A stretch of 64,000 bases of DNA from Veillonella seminalis. Lineage in GTDB: Bacteria; Bacillota; Negativicutes; Veillonellales; Veillonellaceae. The stretch's first letter is position 1. Every line of letters begins with the position of its first letter. Shown piece after piece: positions 52,140-60,760 of this stretch. The DNA lies in assembly GCF_003992065.1 (NCBI RefSeq), contig NZ_RQUZ01000013.1:1-64000 (forward strand), in the 5' to 3' direction. The notes under the pieces are model-generated. The model had not been told where the DNA came from and did no database searches. It worked only from the letters and a program-made list of their open reading frames with translations. The position numbers and the translations under genes are program-made.

Positions 52140-52460
52140 TTATTTATTTTTTTTAGGAGCTGTTTCAATTAGAATATTGCGACCATCTTTCTTAACTTGA
52201 ATAGAAAAATCACCGTAACCGTCTTTATAATATTCCATCTTGATATCCAATAAAAGTTTACCGATTTGCGTTTCCACTTTTTCCGTCAAAAACTCACGAT
52301 AAAAGGCTTCCTGACTGTTTGCCGGCGACTTTCTTAACGGTGCCGGACGACGGGCAGCCGCTTCCCCTTTAAGCATGGCGGTCTCAAAGGTTTCTTCTTC
52401 CTTTACATTTTTGAACATATCGGCATCACTCAAGCCTTTTTGAATTTTAAATTTAGCCAT
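52140..52460 (-). CDS. Small hydrophilic protein of unknown function
   Basis: A 106-residue charged protein starting MAKFKIQKGLSDADMFKNVK. The C-terminal half (YREFLTEKVETQIGKLLLDI then DGYGDFSIQVKKDGRNILIE) looks like a helix followed by a beta hairpin. No membrane segment or known motif is visible. AGGAAGAG precedes the ATG. It lies between the carboxyltransferase and the envelope operon, separated from the latter by a terminator. Family not recognised. Confidence 0.7.
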   Translation of the reverse strand: MAKFKIQKGLSDADMFKNVKEEETFETAMLKGEAAARRPAPLRKSPANSQEAFYREFLTEKVETQIGKLLLDIKMEYYKDGYGDFSIQVKKDGRNILIETAPKKNK

Positions 52461-52486
52461 AATACTCTTCCTTTCAACTATAAAAC

Positions 52487-52519
52487 GAGAAAAGGCCTGC
52501 TACAGCAGACCTTTTTCTC
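52487..52519 (-). terminator. Terminator of the envelope polysaccharide cluster
   Basis: GAGAAAAGG-CTGCT pairs with AGCAG-CCTTTTTCTC, between the propeller-like gene and the 106-residue protein gene. Confidence 0.8.
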
Positions 52520-52574
52520 TTACCTATGCATAAACCTCATAATTAACACCAAAAGTCTGTTTATGCTCTATTTA

Positions 52575-53483
52575 TTACTTTTTATTGTCACCGCCGGTAC
52601 TCGAACGTTTGTCTTCAATCGTTTTCTGAATGGAAGCAACCGTAATGTCTTTTAAATCCTGTGGTGTAGCAAACGTATCTACCGTTTCAAAACCTACGCC
52701 GAGACGGCCCTGCATTACCGATAATGCTTTGTCGTCCTCATCTACTTTAGCGATATAAATATCCTTGTCTTTATCTACACCGATCAAACGATAACGGCCC
52801 GGCGGATTAATAACACGCCAGCCCCCTTCGGTGCCGTTAAACATAAACACATCACCGGTACGCACATTATCATAGAAGAAAATATCTTCATCATAGAAAA
52901 CGGCAATACGACCGATATTGGATGCCTGCATATAAACGCGGCGCGTATCATAGTTCGCATCCGTACGGTAAATACGGTACGCATTATCAGCCACTTTAAT
53001 TTTCATGTACACCACGTTAGTCGCTGTGGAGAACGCAGCATCCACGATTTTGCTGTCAGACGGCAAATCTTCCATGGTCGTATCCACTTCATGTTCCGGA
53101 CTTTCCGGGTCAAATCGAGCGAGTACCACATTGCCCGATGTACCGCCATAAAGGCCCATAATAGCCAAGTCACGATCCGGCAACCATTCGAAATAGCTTA
53201 CCTGACGTCCTTTTAAATCAATATTGGTCGGTGTTTTATCACCGGACTTATAAACTTTAACGGAATCCTGAGTTACCACGGCCATATACTTATGACCTTC
53301 GGAGTAATATTTATTACCGTCCCCTACATCAGGGAAATTACCGTCTTTTTCCTGACCGTCACTGGCCGTTACTTCAAAATCCGTAGTCGGGGCGAAGTAA
53401 ACTTGATCTAAGTAGTAATAGATGCCGCCCTGCAAGGCCAAGCCCAGTGCAAAAGCTGTCATTATTTTACCAAACGATGCCAT
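52575..53483 (-). CDS. Membrane-anchored beta-propeller-like exported protein
   Basis: A 302-residue protein with one N-terminal membrane helix (MTAFALGLALQGGIYYYLD) and a large extracytoplasmic part. Repeated strands such as YMAVVTQDSVKVYKSG, DLAIMGLYGG, RIAVFYDEDIFFYDN and DIYIAKVDEDD suggest a propeller or beta-rich fold. No catalytic motif is seen. The Shine-Dalgarno overlaps the stop codon of the upstream phosphodiester glycosidase gene, so both act together, probably at the cell surface. Confidence 0.65.
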   Translation of the reverse strand: MASFGKIMTAFALGLALQGGIYYYLDQVYFAPTTDFEVTASDGQEKDGNFPDVGDGNKYYSEGHKYMAVVTQDSVKVYKSGDKTPTNIDLKGRQVSYFEWLPDRDLAIMGLYGGTSGNVVLARFDPESPEHEVDTTMEDLPSDSKIVDAAFSTATNVVYMKIKVADNAYRIYRTDANYDTRRVYMQASNIGRIAVFYDEDIFFYDNVRTGDVFMFNGTEGGWRVINPPGRYRLIGVDKDKDIYIAKVDEDDKALSVMQGRLGVGFETVDTFATPQDLKDITVASIQKTIEDKRSSTGGDNKK

Positions 53484-53491
53484 AGCCCCTC

Positions 53492-54439
53492 CTATTCAAC
53501 AATAAAGGCAGTCGGAATCATCCGCTCACCCAATAAATCTGCCGGCTTATTCACAACTTTGCCGTTATAATACAAGGTCGTACTGGATCCGCCATCCAAG
53601 TTGGCCGCAATGTAAGCGCCTTCTTCATAGAGTACATCCTGTACGTCACGAAGCGTGGCCCCCGTAGAATAGCCCGGTTGACGTCCGTCGATAACAACGA
53701 AAATAACCGTACCGTCTTTTTTCTGACCGATAGCCGTACGCGGGCCGATGCCCCAACCGCCGTCACCGTCGGTAATCATCTTTTTGCCGTCAACAATAAG
53801 CGGCGGTCCGAATGTAATCCCTTCAACCGCATCCATATCGGACAATTCCATCTTAGTATACGTACCGGCAATCAAGTTGCCCTGTTTCGTAAAGCCGACA
53901 AAATCAACCGCTTCATCAGGTCCTACATCTTTACCGATAACATAATTGCCGTCCTGCATAATGAAACCATATGGCAAACGACCCGTACCGGTACCGTTCG
54001 GATCATGGAAGCCGCCGGCGTTAATAGCCGCTACCGCATCATTATCCTTGGCAATATTACTTACTGTTTCCCCTTTTTCCTGAATGTTTTTAGCCGTAGC
54101 TACTTTAACACGACGAGGATCCGGAATCTCCAATACATACCCCACATAACGAGTGGATTCAATCTTACGCAATTTAAGCGTCGTATCCTCACGAGCTTTA
54201 AATTTGAATAAGTCCTGACTCCGTACCGTACCTACGGTGCCCAGAATCATATTGATTTCGTCTTGATTAAACAACCAAGTTATATACTGTGGATGACGCG
54301 AACGCATAATCGCCCCCACAACGGTTCGTTTCAGATTATCAAAAGGGCCGAACAACACAACAATCGGTGATGTTACTGCGGTAAAAATAAACATTACGAG
54401 TATAAATTTTACCCACCCTCTGCTAAAAAATCGTTTCAT
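53492..54439 (-). CDS. Phosphodiester glycosidase family (NAGPA-like) exported protein
   Basis: A 315-residue protein with an N-terminal membrane anchor and a NAGPA domain: AAINAGGFHDPNGTG, GPRTAIGQKKDGTVIFVVIDGRQPGYSTGATL and AANLDGGSSTTLYYNG. The domain cleaves GlcNAc-1-phosphodiester linkages in the lysosomal enzyme; bacterial members (YngK/YoeB-linked groups) act on envelope polysaccharides. It lies between a NodB-type deacetylase and a propeller-like protein in one operon, consistent with remodelling of a GlcNAc-containing surface polymer. Confidence 0.85.
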   Translation of the reverse strand: MKRFFSRGWVKFILVMFIFTAVTSPIVVLFGPFDNLKRTVVGAIMRSRHPQYITWLFNQDEINMILGTVGTVRSQDLFKFKAREDTTLKLRKIESTRYVGYVLEIPDPRRVKVATAKNIQEKGETVSNIAKDNDAVAAINAGGFHDPNGTGTGRLPYGFIMQDGNYVIGKDVGPDEAVDFVGFTKQGNLIAGTYTKMELSDMDAVEGITFGPPLIVDGKKMITDGDGGWGIGPRTAIGQKKDGTVIFVVIDGRQPGYSTGATLRDVQDVLYEEGAYIAANLDGGSSTTLYYNGKVVNKPADLLGERMIPTAFIVE

Positions 54440-54455
54440 CCTTTACTCCTATCTT

Positions 54456-55268
54456 CTATAAATCGGTATAATCCTCAGTCGTAATACGCTCTTCAAAATG
54501 AGCCAAATCTACCGCATTACCTATCCAAATACGATGTAAAGCATACGGATTATCACCTTGGTGAACCCAACCCGGATTCATGGTTACAGCAAGCAAAATA
54601 CCATTTTCTTCGGCTACTTTTTGCGTATAATCATCTTGACGACCATATGGATAACAGAACCATTTATTGTCGATACCCAACTGCTCTTTAAGAGCCGTTT
54701 GCGCTTTCACAATATTAGCCAACTGTTCTTTATCCGACAATTCGTTCATACGCACATGATCATAGCCATGGCTGGCAATCGTCACGCCGCCTTTTTGCAT
54801 TTCTTTAATCTGATCCCAAGTCAACCGTGTGCCTACATCACCCGGATTTACATACACCGTAGCGGCAAATCCGTATTCTTTAAGCACCGGATATACGATA
54901 CTGTACGTATCGGCATAACCGTCATCAAAGGTAAGTACGACCGGCTTTACCGGTACTGCTTTACCATGACGAACATAATCATTTAATTGTTCCATCGTAA
55001 TCGGATTGAAGCCTTTGTCATGCAATAACTTCATTTGCGCTCGGAATAAGTCTTCTCGAATTACCGCATCATTGTCTGCATCGGGTCCCACTTTGTGATA
55101 CATGAGTACCGGAATCCCTTTAGGTACCGCTGTAGCCACTGTAGTCTCTGTCTTAACTGCAGCCGGTTTTGCCGCATCGGGAGCCGGCTCTTTTGTATCG
55201 GCCGCACAGCCGGCGATTAGCATCATAAGCCCCCACATTAAGCCCAAGACCAATATGAAACGTTTCAT
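54456..55268 (-). CDS. Polysaccharide deacetylase lipoprotein (NodB domain)
   Basis: A 270-residue lipoprotein with signal and lipobox (MLIAGC, Cys21). The NodB fold from about residue 95 has motif 1 LTFDDGYADT (catalytic Asp pair), motif 2 SHGYDH (zinc His pair, SHxxxH) and a late YPYGRQ. It should deacetylate GlcNAc residues on a surface polymer such as PNAG or peptidoglycan, as PgaB/IcaB do. It is first in the three-gene envelope operon; AGTAGGAGGC precedes the ATG. Confidence 0.9.
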   Translation of the reverse strand: MKRFILVLGLMWGLMMLIAGCAADTKEPAPDAAKPAAVKTETTVATAVPKGIPVLMYHKVGPDADNDAVIREDLFRAQMKLLHDKGFNPITMEQLNDYVRHGKAVPVKPVVLTFDDGYADTYSIVYPVLKEYGFAATVYVNPGDVGTRLTWDQIKEMQKGGVTIASHGYDHVRMNELSDKEQLANIVKAQTALKEQLGIDNKWFCYPYGRQDDYTQKVAEENGILLAVTMNPGWVHQGDNPYALHRIWIGNAVDLAHFEERITTEDYTDL

Positions 55269-55468
55269 AATAAGCCTCCTACTTATTCAATTGTCTTCTA
55301 AAAACATTTATACACTCTATATTATATCACAAAGAAATGCGCTATGCCTATTGACAGCGAATCAAATCGGCTCCTATACTCTAAGTATATTCGAATAATA
55401 AATATAACATTAAAGCAATAAACTCAGATGAAGTTATTTGTAAAAAATCAGAAAGGAGTTTTTATCTT

Positions 55469-56254
55469 ATGGAAAAGAAAATCGCCCTTTTGCAAATGAA
55501 TATCGCAGCCGGCGAAGTTGAACGAAACTACGCCCACGCGGCAGAATTAATCAATACTGCAGCAGAATCCAAACCGGACATCATCGTGCTTCCCGAAACC
55601 TGGAACACCGGCTTTAAAATGACGGAAAAGCTACCGCAAGAAGCCGATGCAAATGGTGAGCGCACTAAAACCATGCTCAGTGAACTGGCAAAAAAGCATG
55701 ACATCAATATCGTGGGCGGCTCAGTCGCCACCTTACGTAATAATAAAGTATATAACACCACCTTCATCGTTGACCGTAAAGGCACTGTAATCTCAGAATT
55801 CGACAAGCTTCACGGATTCTCACCGGCCAAAGAAGATCAGTACTTCCAAAGCGGTGACCATACACATCGTTTCTTCTTAGACGAAATTCCTTGTTCCAGC
55901 GTCATTTGCTATGATATTCGCTTCCCGGAAATCATCCGCAAGACAACCGTGGAAGGTGTCGATTTATTCTTCGTACCGGCCGAATGGCCAACCTTACGTC
56001 TTCGTCATTGGGAACTTTTGAACACAGTCCGCGCCATTGAAAACCAGGTGTTCTTATGTGCCGTGAACTCGTCCGGTCACATCGGCAAAGTGGAAGCAGC
56101 CGGTAATTCTTTACTCCTCGATCCGTGGGGTGAAGAAATTCTCCACCTCGGTAAAGACGAAGAAATTGCCATCGGCACCATTAATTTGAGTGTCATTCAG
56201 GAAATTCGGAATAAGATTAATGTGTTTAGAGACAGACGGCCGGAATTATATTAA
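55469..56254 (+). CDS. Carbon-nitrogen hydrolase (omega-amidase-like)
   Basis: A 261-residue nitrilase-superfamily amidase. The Glu-Lys-Cys triad is visible in VLPETWNTGF, FDKLHGF and VICYDIRFPEI. This form matches omega-amidase/YafV/MtnU proteins, which deaminate alpha-ketoglutaramate or ketosuccinamate. In several Firmicutes MtnU works in methionine salvage (2-oxo-4-methylthiobutyrate transamination), which would fit the Met theme here. That link is inference. GAAAGGAGT precedes the ATG. Single gene. Confidence 0.9.
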   Translation: MEKKIALLQMNIAAGEVERNYAHAAELINTAAESKPDIIVLPETWNTGFKMTEKLPQEADANGERTKTMLSELAKKHDINIVGGSVATLRNNKVYNTTFIVDRKGTVISEFDKLHGFSPAKEDQYFQSGDHTHRFFLDEIPCSSVICYDIRFPEIIRKTTVEGVDLFFVPAEWPTLRLRHWELLNTVRAIENQVFLCAVNSSGHIGKVEAAGNSLLLDPWGEEILHLGKDEEIAIGTINLSVIQEIRNKINVFRDRRPELY

Positions 56255-56377
56255 AATCAGCTTATCGGCTTTGCACCAAATATACTGCCCTTCACATTCA
56301 ACTTATGCTTGGTTTTAAATAGCAGCCCATTTGGCTGACTATTCTTTTATAGACAACAAAGAAAGGTTGTGACCGGT

Positions 56378-56593
56378 ATGAATTTATTTCTTAAATCTGT
56401 AACTGTAGCGACATTGTTAATCACTATGGCTTTACCGGCCTTTGCGTACACGGGGAATTCACGAACGGCAAAATTCCACTATGACGGCTGCAAGTAAGCT
56501 CAAAAAATAAGCCCGGCAAACCATGTGTATTTTGATAGTCGTGATGCGGCAGTCAACAGTGGCTACGTACCTTGTAAAGTATGTCGTCCTTAA
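56378..56593 (+). pseudogene. Exported Ada-like metal-binding (zinc-ribbon) protein, in-frame TAA at codon 40
   Basis: The frame encodes a signal peptide (MNLFLKSVTVATLLITMALP then AFA) and a short domain: KFHYDGCK, then stop TAA (56495-56497), then in the same frame AQKISPANHVYFDSRDAAVN, GYVPCKVCRP and a final TAA (56591-56593). Intact homologues read FH-x2-C...SRDxAVxxGYxPCxxCxP without interruption and resemble the Ada metal-binding domain. The stop is one base from TAT/TAC (Tyr). AAAGGTTGTGACCGG precedes the ATG. A recent nonsense mutation or an error. Confidence 0.8.
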
Positions 56594-56828
56594 TTAATTG
56601 CTGAAAACATGACAGTCACAGACATAATAAGCATAATTACCTCCCCATTAGAACCAAAAACTGTTAGACAAAGCAGTAATTAAGGCGTATGATATAGACA
56701 TTATTATAAATTATACATAATTTTGAAATGTTTATATTCTTTGTAATGTTCAATGTAGGAGTCAGTCATCATCCTGCGGCTATCCTTCTCTATTGCATAG
56801 AATATACCACAACGGGGAGGCGTATGTG

Positions 56829-57323
56829 GTGAATCCTAAAGACAAAGAAAAAAAGTATGTTACTCCTGAATTAAGAAGTCCTCATGTTGCTGAAGCCACT
56901 GAATCTTCAAGATTGGCTCAACGCACAGCACGCCGAATGATTGCCCGACGAGCCCACTTCAAACTGTTAAACGAAGACGACAGTGTGCTGGCATTCTCAA
57001 AACTTTGGACTCCAAGAATTGACGTGAAGGTTCCCGGCGACGGAGATCCGCACGGTGATGCCCTATATCATTGCCTGGGCTGTAAGATTTCACATTTACG
57101 CAAAAGCAAAGGTTGGTTGCAAAAAGACTTAGCCAGAGAAACAGGTATTAGTGTCAGTTACATCTCGAAACTCGAACGGGGCTACCGCATCGAGGGTGTA
57201 ACGCTGGATATATTAATTACCCTTGCCAATATTCTCGACGTAACCATTAAAGAGTTATTCGATTTTTCAAAAGAAGAAATTACCTTAGCCTACTATCAGC
57301 TGGAACTGCAAAACTACTCGTAA
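56829..57323 (+). CDS. XRE-family helix-turn-helix regulator
   Basis: A 164-residue protein. Residues about 80-140 form a classical Cro/CI HTH: KISHLRKSKGWLQKDLARET, GISVSYISKLERG and LDILITLANILDVTIKELF. The N-terminal 75 residues are basic (RLAQRTARRMIARRA) without known motif. GGGGAGG at 56814-56820 lies before tandem GTG codons at 56826 and 56829; either may start, the second has better spacing. An in-frame TTG at 56793 lacks a ribosome binding site. Target unknown; the broken Ada-like gene lies upstream. Confidence 0.82.
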   Translation: MNPKDKEKKYVTPELRSPHVAEATESSRLAQRTARRMIARRAHFKLLNEDDSVLAFSKLWTPRIDVKVPGDGDPHGDALYHCLGCKISHLRKSKGWLQKDLARETGISVSYISKLERGYRIEGVTLDILITLANILDVTIKELFDFSKEEITLAYYQLELQNYS

Positions 57324-57430
57324 CCCGGTCCTGCCCCGGATTAAAACGCAACAAGTTCACATAATATCCGTTTAATATAAATATAAAATCTTTTCGACAC
57401 CAAAATCTTCGTAAATTTATAATTTCGTGA

Positions 57431-57459
57431 TTGACAAGTTATTTACTTTCCCTTATACT
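57431..57459 (+). promoter_or_regulatory. Promoter of tRNA-Ser
   Basis: TTGACA (57431-57436), 17-base spacer, TATACT (57454-57459), 22 bases before the tRNA. Confidence 0.88.
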
Positions 57460-57481
57460 ATTAAAGTACGTTACACGACAT

Positions 57482-57572
57482 GGAGAGGTGTCCGAGCGGC
57501 TTAAGGAGCATGATTGGAAATCATGTGTGCGGTGATACCGTACCGAGGGTTCAAATCCCTCTCTCTCCGCCA
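57482..57572 (+). tRNA. tRNA-Ser (GGA)
   Basis: A 91-base class II tRNA with long variable arm, anticodon loop TTGGAAA, acceptor GGAGAGG and encoded CCA. Confidence 0.95.
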
Positions 57573-57580
57573 GGTCTAGA

Positions 57581-57613
57581 AGAGCTATCTGATTAATCAG
57601 ATAGCTCTTTTTT
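57581..57613 (+). terminator. Terminator of tRNA-Ser
   Basis: A perfect 14-bp stem AGAGCTATCTGATT/AATCAGATAGCTCT followed by a T-run. Confidence 0.92.
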
Positions 57614-57742
57614 CATGTCTGCTTTTAACTTCATTATTTACTCTACTATTTTACATACTCCTTACTTTTTCATTACGAATCATTGATAATCCCTTGATAT
57701 AATCAGCTTACATATGCGAAATACATAATTTTCTGGAGGTGC

Positions 57743-59095
57743 ATGATGAAAATGAAAAAACAATGGAAGTGCTTACTCGCCCTAGGTATGACTCTTACAA
57801 CCATAGGAGGCATCGGCTTTGCGGCTGATGGTGTACAAACAACATCCTACATCGTCAATGCTGACAAATTCCAATTGCCTTATGCCGGCAATGAAGCCGC
57901 TTTTAACCACAAAATCAACCCCGGTTACGGCTCCGCTCTTGCTTTAAAATCGATCAACAAAGACGGCACAATGGAATTCTATGCCATCACCGACCGCGGT
58001 CCTAACGGCGACATTCCAACCTATGTGAAAGACGGTAAAAAAGTATCCGGGAAATTTTTCCCAACACCAAACTTCACACCTAGCATCGGCATTATTAAAG
58101 TTAATCCGGCCAAAGATCGTGCCGACATCATCAAATCTATTCCATTGAAAGTTAACGGTAAAGCTATTACCGGCAAACCGGTTCCATCCGGTCTTACGGG
58201 CTCTACCAATGAAGTAGCCTTAGATTTCAACATGAACAACTTGGGCACTGACGTAAACGGTCTCGATACGGAAGGTATCTCCCTCGATAAAGACGGTAAC
58301 TTCTGGATCAGTGACGAATACGGTCCATTTGTAGCCAAAGCAGACAAAAAAGGCAATATTATTGAAAAATACGGTCCGGGCATGGGCTTACCTTCAATTT
58401 TAGCCAACCGTGTACCTAACCGCGGCAGTGAAGGCGTTACCGTTGATGAAAACGGCAATGTATTCGCTTTCATTCAAAGCCCGATGGATATTAACGGTAA
58501 AACTGCCAAAACAGCCAAATATATCCGCATCGTTGAACTCAACCCGGTAACCAAAGCTACCACTATGTATGCTTACCCTGTAGATACAGGTTATAAAAAC
58601 ACCGGTGCTGCCAAAATCGGCGATATTACCTCTATCGGCAACGGCCAGTTCCTCATGATTGAACAAGGCAAACAAAACGGCAAAATGCAGAACCTCATTT
58701 ACAAAGTAGACCTTAACGGTGCTACCCCTATTCCTAACAATGGCGATCTCGAACTTGGTCTTTTAGACGGCCAAATCGTTCCGGCTCATAAAGAACTCGT
58801 ACTCGACTTACGTGCTCAAGGTTGGGATATTGAAAAAGCCGAAGGCCTTGCTCTCTTGCCTGACCGCAAAACTATCGTAGTTGTTAACGACAATGACTTC
58901 GGTATGGACATCAACTTAGAAGACAAAGCGGTAGCCAAACCTGAATTAGACGACTACACGTATGACGCTGACAAAAAAGTCATGATTTATGATGAAGACA
59001 AAACACCTCATGACGTAACCATCAGCCTTAAGAAAAATGCTCCGGGCGAACAGCAAAGCCAGATTTGGTTCTTCACTTTACCAAAAGCTTTATAA
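57743..59095 (+). CDS. Exported esterase-like phytase-family protein
   Basis: A 450-residue secreted protein with a signal peptide ending at GFAA. The mature part matches the 'esterase-like activity of phytase' family: GYGSALALKS, YAITDRGPNGD, LDTEGISLDKDGNFWISDEYGPF, NRGSEGVTVDENGNVFAFIQS, EQGK and KAEGLALLPDRKTIVVVNDND. It is a predicted beta-propeller binding metal through Asp/Glu, with phosphoesterase or esterase activity. GGAGGTGC precedes the ATG. Single gene with its own terminator. Confidence 0.85.
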   Translation: MMKMKKQWKCLLALGMTLTTIGGIGFAADGVQTTSYIVNADKFQLPYAGNEAAFNHKINPGYGSALALKSINKDGTMEFYAITDRGPNGDIPTYVKDGKKVSGKFFPTPNFTPSIGIIKVNPAKDRADIIKSIPLKVNGKAITGKPVPSGLTGSTNEVALDFNMNNLGTDVNGLDTEGISLDKDGNFWISDEYGPFVAKADKKGNIIEKYGPGMGLPSILANRVPNRGSEGVTVDENGNVFAFIQSPMDINGKTAKTAKYIRIVELNPVTKATTMYAYPVDTGYKNTGAAKIGDITSIGNGQFLMIEQGKQNGKMQNLIYKVDLNGATPIPNNGDLELGLLDGQIVPAHKELVLDLRAQGWDIEKAEGLALLPDRKTIVVVNDNDFGMDINLEDKAVAKPELDDYTYDADKKVMIYDEDKTPHDVTISLKKNAPGEQQSQIWFFTLPKAL

Positions 59096-59185
59096 TACTT
59101 CAAACAACCTCTATCAACCTCAACAGCTTTGGTAAATAAAGACCAATCAATACCTACTAATAAACAACAAAACCTCACAACCAAT

Positions 59186-59225
59186 AAAAAAGTGCAGCAG
59201 CCTTGCGTTGTTGCACTTTTTATTT
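59186..59225 (+). terminator. Terminator of the phytase-family gene
   Basis: AAAAAGTGCA-CA pairs with TG-TGCACTTTTT, followed by a T-run. Confidence 0.8.
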
Positions 59226-59367
59226 GCCTTATATCATTGAAATCCGGACCGTCCCTTGCTATTTCTTTTTCCACGTCCATTTACACTCCCACTTCCACTA
59301 TGAGCATATCATTTATATTTTCTAAATATATTTTTCAAAGTATTTTTAAATTTTATTTTTCCTACTT

Positions 59368-59395
59368 TGCAAGTATGATTTGCTCATGCTATAAT
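59368..59395 (+). promoter_or_regulatory. Promoter of lone metQ copy 1
   Basis: TTGCAA (59368-59373), 16-base spacer, TATAAT (59390-59395), 25 bases before the S-box aptamer. The TGCTCATGCTATA context is shared with the second copy. Confidence 0.75.
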
Positions 59396-59419
59396 CACAA
59401 AAAAGAAATTCAATAGCGA

Positions 59420-59553
59420 TATTATCAAGAGTGATGGAGGGACTGGCCCTATGAAATCCGGCAACCATTCGATGGTGCTAATTCCTGCGGCATGTACCGA
59501 GAGATAACAAAGAGGTAACGATGACATAGGAATAAACGGTCATCGTTTTTTTA
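59420..59553 (+). ncRNA. SAM-I riboswitch of lone metQ copy 1
   Basis: S-box blocks GATGGAGGGACTGGCCC, CCGGCAACC and GGTGCTAATTCC, with P1 strands TTATC/GATAA. The terminator AACGATGAC/GTCATCGTT with seven T lies at 59517-59553. Confidence 0.95.
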
Positions 59554-59653
59554 TTACTCACATCACTACCCTATTTTTGTATCGGGGATGCAATAATAGG
59601 CATGAATTTCTGTTTGCAATTATTTCATTTGAGAGAAAAGTAGAATTTTAACT

Positions 59654-60487
59654 ATGAAGAAATTTTTATCCGTAGCCGCCACATTTGTATTAGGCAGTGC
59701 TCTACTACTTGCCGGATGTGGCAGTGACCAAGGCAATGCCACATCCGGCTCTGACAAAAGAGTAACGTTAACTGTAGGGGCCGCCCCTGTTCCGCATGCT
59801 GAAATTCTGGAACAGGTAAAAGACAAATTAGATAAAGAAGGTGTAGACCTTAAAATCGTTGAATTCAGTGACTATGTCAAACCTAACCTTGCGTTGCATG
59901 ATAAAGAGTTAGACGCCAATTTCTATCAGCATATTCCTTTCATGAAAAAATTTGAAGAAGAACATAATATGAAATTTGTGTCAGCCGGTGCTGTTCACAT
60001 CGAACCAATGGGGATCTACTCCAATAAAATTAAAGACAAAAATTTACAACAATCGGTTCCAAACGGTGCTAAAGTTGCGATTCCAAATGACCCGACCAAC
60101 ACGGACCGTGCTTTACAGTTATTGCAACAAGCGGGTCTGATTACGTTAAAAGATCCTAATAATATTTATTCAACCAAATTAGATATTGTCGGTAATCCTA
60201 AAAACCTTGACATTATTGAACTGGATGCGGCGCAAACACCAAGAAGCCTTAGTGATGTCGACCTTGCGGTTATTAACGCCAACTATGCACTGGGTGCTCA
60301 ATTAAATCCGTTAGCCGATGCTTTATTCTTAGATTCCAAAGATTCTCCATATGCTAACTTAATTGCCGTTCGTCCCGGGGATGAAAATCGCCCTGAGATT
60401 CAAAAACTCGTAAAATCTATTCAATCGCCTGAAATTAAAAAGTTTATTGAAGAAAAATACAAAGGGGCCGTATTACCGGCTTTCTAA
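59654..60487 (+). CDS. metQ: Methionine-binding lipoprotein MetQ, lone copy 1
   Basis: A 277-residue MetQ lipoprotein with lipobox LLLAGC (Cys22). It shows VGAAPVPHAEILEQV, DYVKPNLALHDKELDANFYQ and AIPNDPTNTDRALQLLQ. It has its own promoter and S-box leader and no adjacent permease, so it would have to dock with MetI-MetN encoded at 17-19 kb or elsewhere. It is about two-thirds identical by eye to copy 2 and more distant from the operon copy. The ATG at 59654 has a weak Shine-Dalgarno (GAGAGAAAAG, farther upstream). Confidence 0.92.
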   Translation: MKKFLSVAATFVLGSALLLAGCGSDQGNATSGSDKRVTLTVGAAPVPHAEILEQVKDKLDKEGVDLKIVEFSDYVKPNLALHDKELDANFYQHIPFMKKFEEEHNMKFVSAGAVHIEPMGIYSNKIKDKNLQQSVPNGAKVAIPNDPTNTDRALQLLQQAGLITLKDPNNIYSTKLDIVGNPKNLDIIELDAAQTPRSLSDVDLAVINANYALGAQLNPLADALFLDSKDSPYANLIAVRPGDENRPEIQKLVKSIQSPEIKKFIEEKYKGAVLPAF

Positions 60488-60529
60488 ATGAGGGTTTTAC
60501 ACACATTTGATAATTCTGTTCTTTCCCCC

Positions 60530-60558
60530 TTTACAAATTTGTCCCCTCATGCTATACT
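60530..60558 (+). promoter_or_regulatory. Promoter of lone metQ copy 2
   Basis: TTTACA (60530-60535), 17-base spacer, TATACT (60553-60558), just before the second S-box leader. Confidence 0.75.
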
Positions 60559-60580
60559 AACGAAAGAATTAAATACGGAC

Positions 60581-60713
60581 TGTTATCGAGAGTGATGGAG
60601 GGACTGGCCCTGTGAAATCCGGCAACCATTCGATGGTGCTAAATCCTGCGGTATATACCGAGAGATACGAATTAAATGTAGGCGACTCGGTTTTACCGAG
60701 CCGCCTTTTTTAT
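60581..60713 (+). ncRNA. SAM-I riboswitch of lone metQ copy 2
   Basis: The aptamer is nearly identical to the one at 59420 through GATGGAGGGACTGGCCC...CCATTCGATGGTGCTAA. The terminator differs in sequence: AGGCG-CTCGG/CCGAG-CGCCT with a T-run (60680-60713). Confidence 0.95.
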
Positions 60714-60760
60714 TCCCGATGCATTTCGTAACCGTTTTTCTATTTTGAGGAGGTAGAGAT

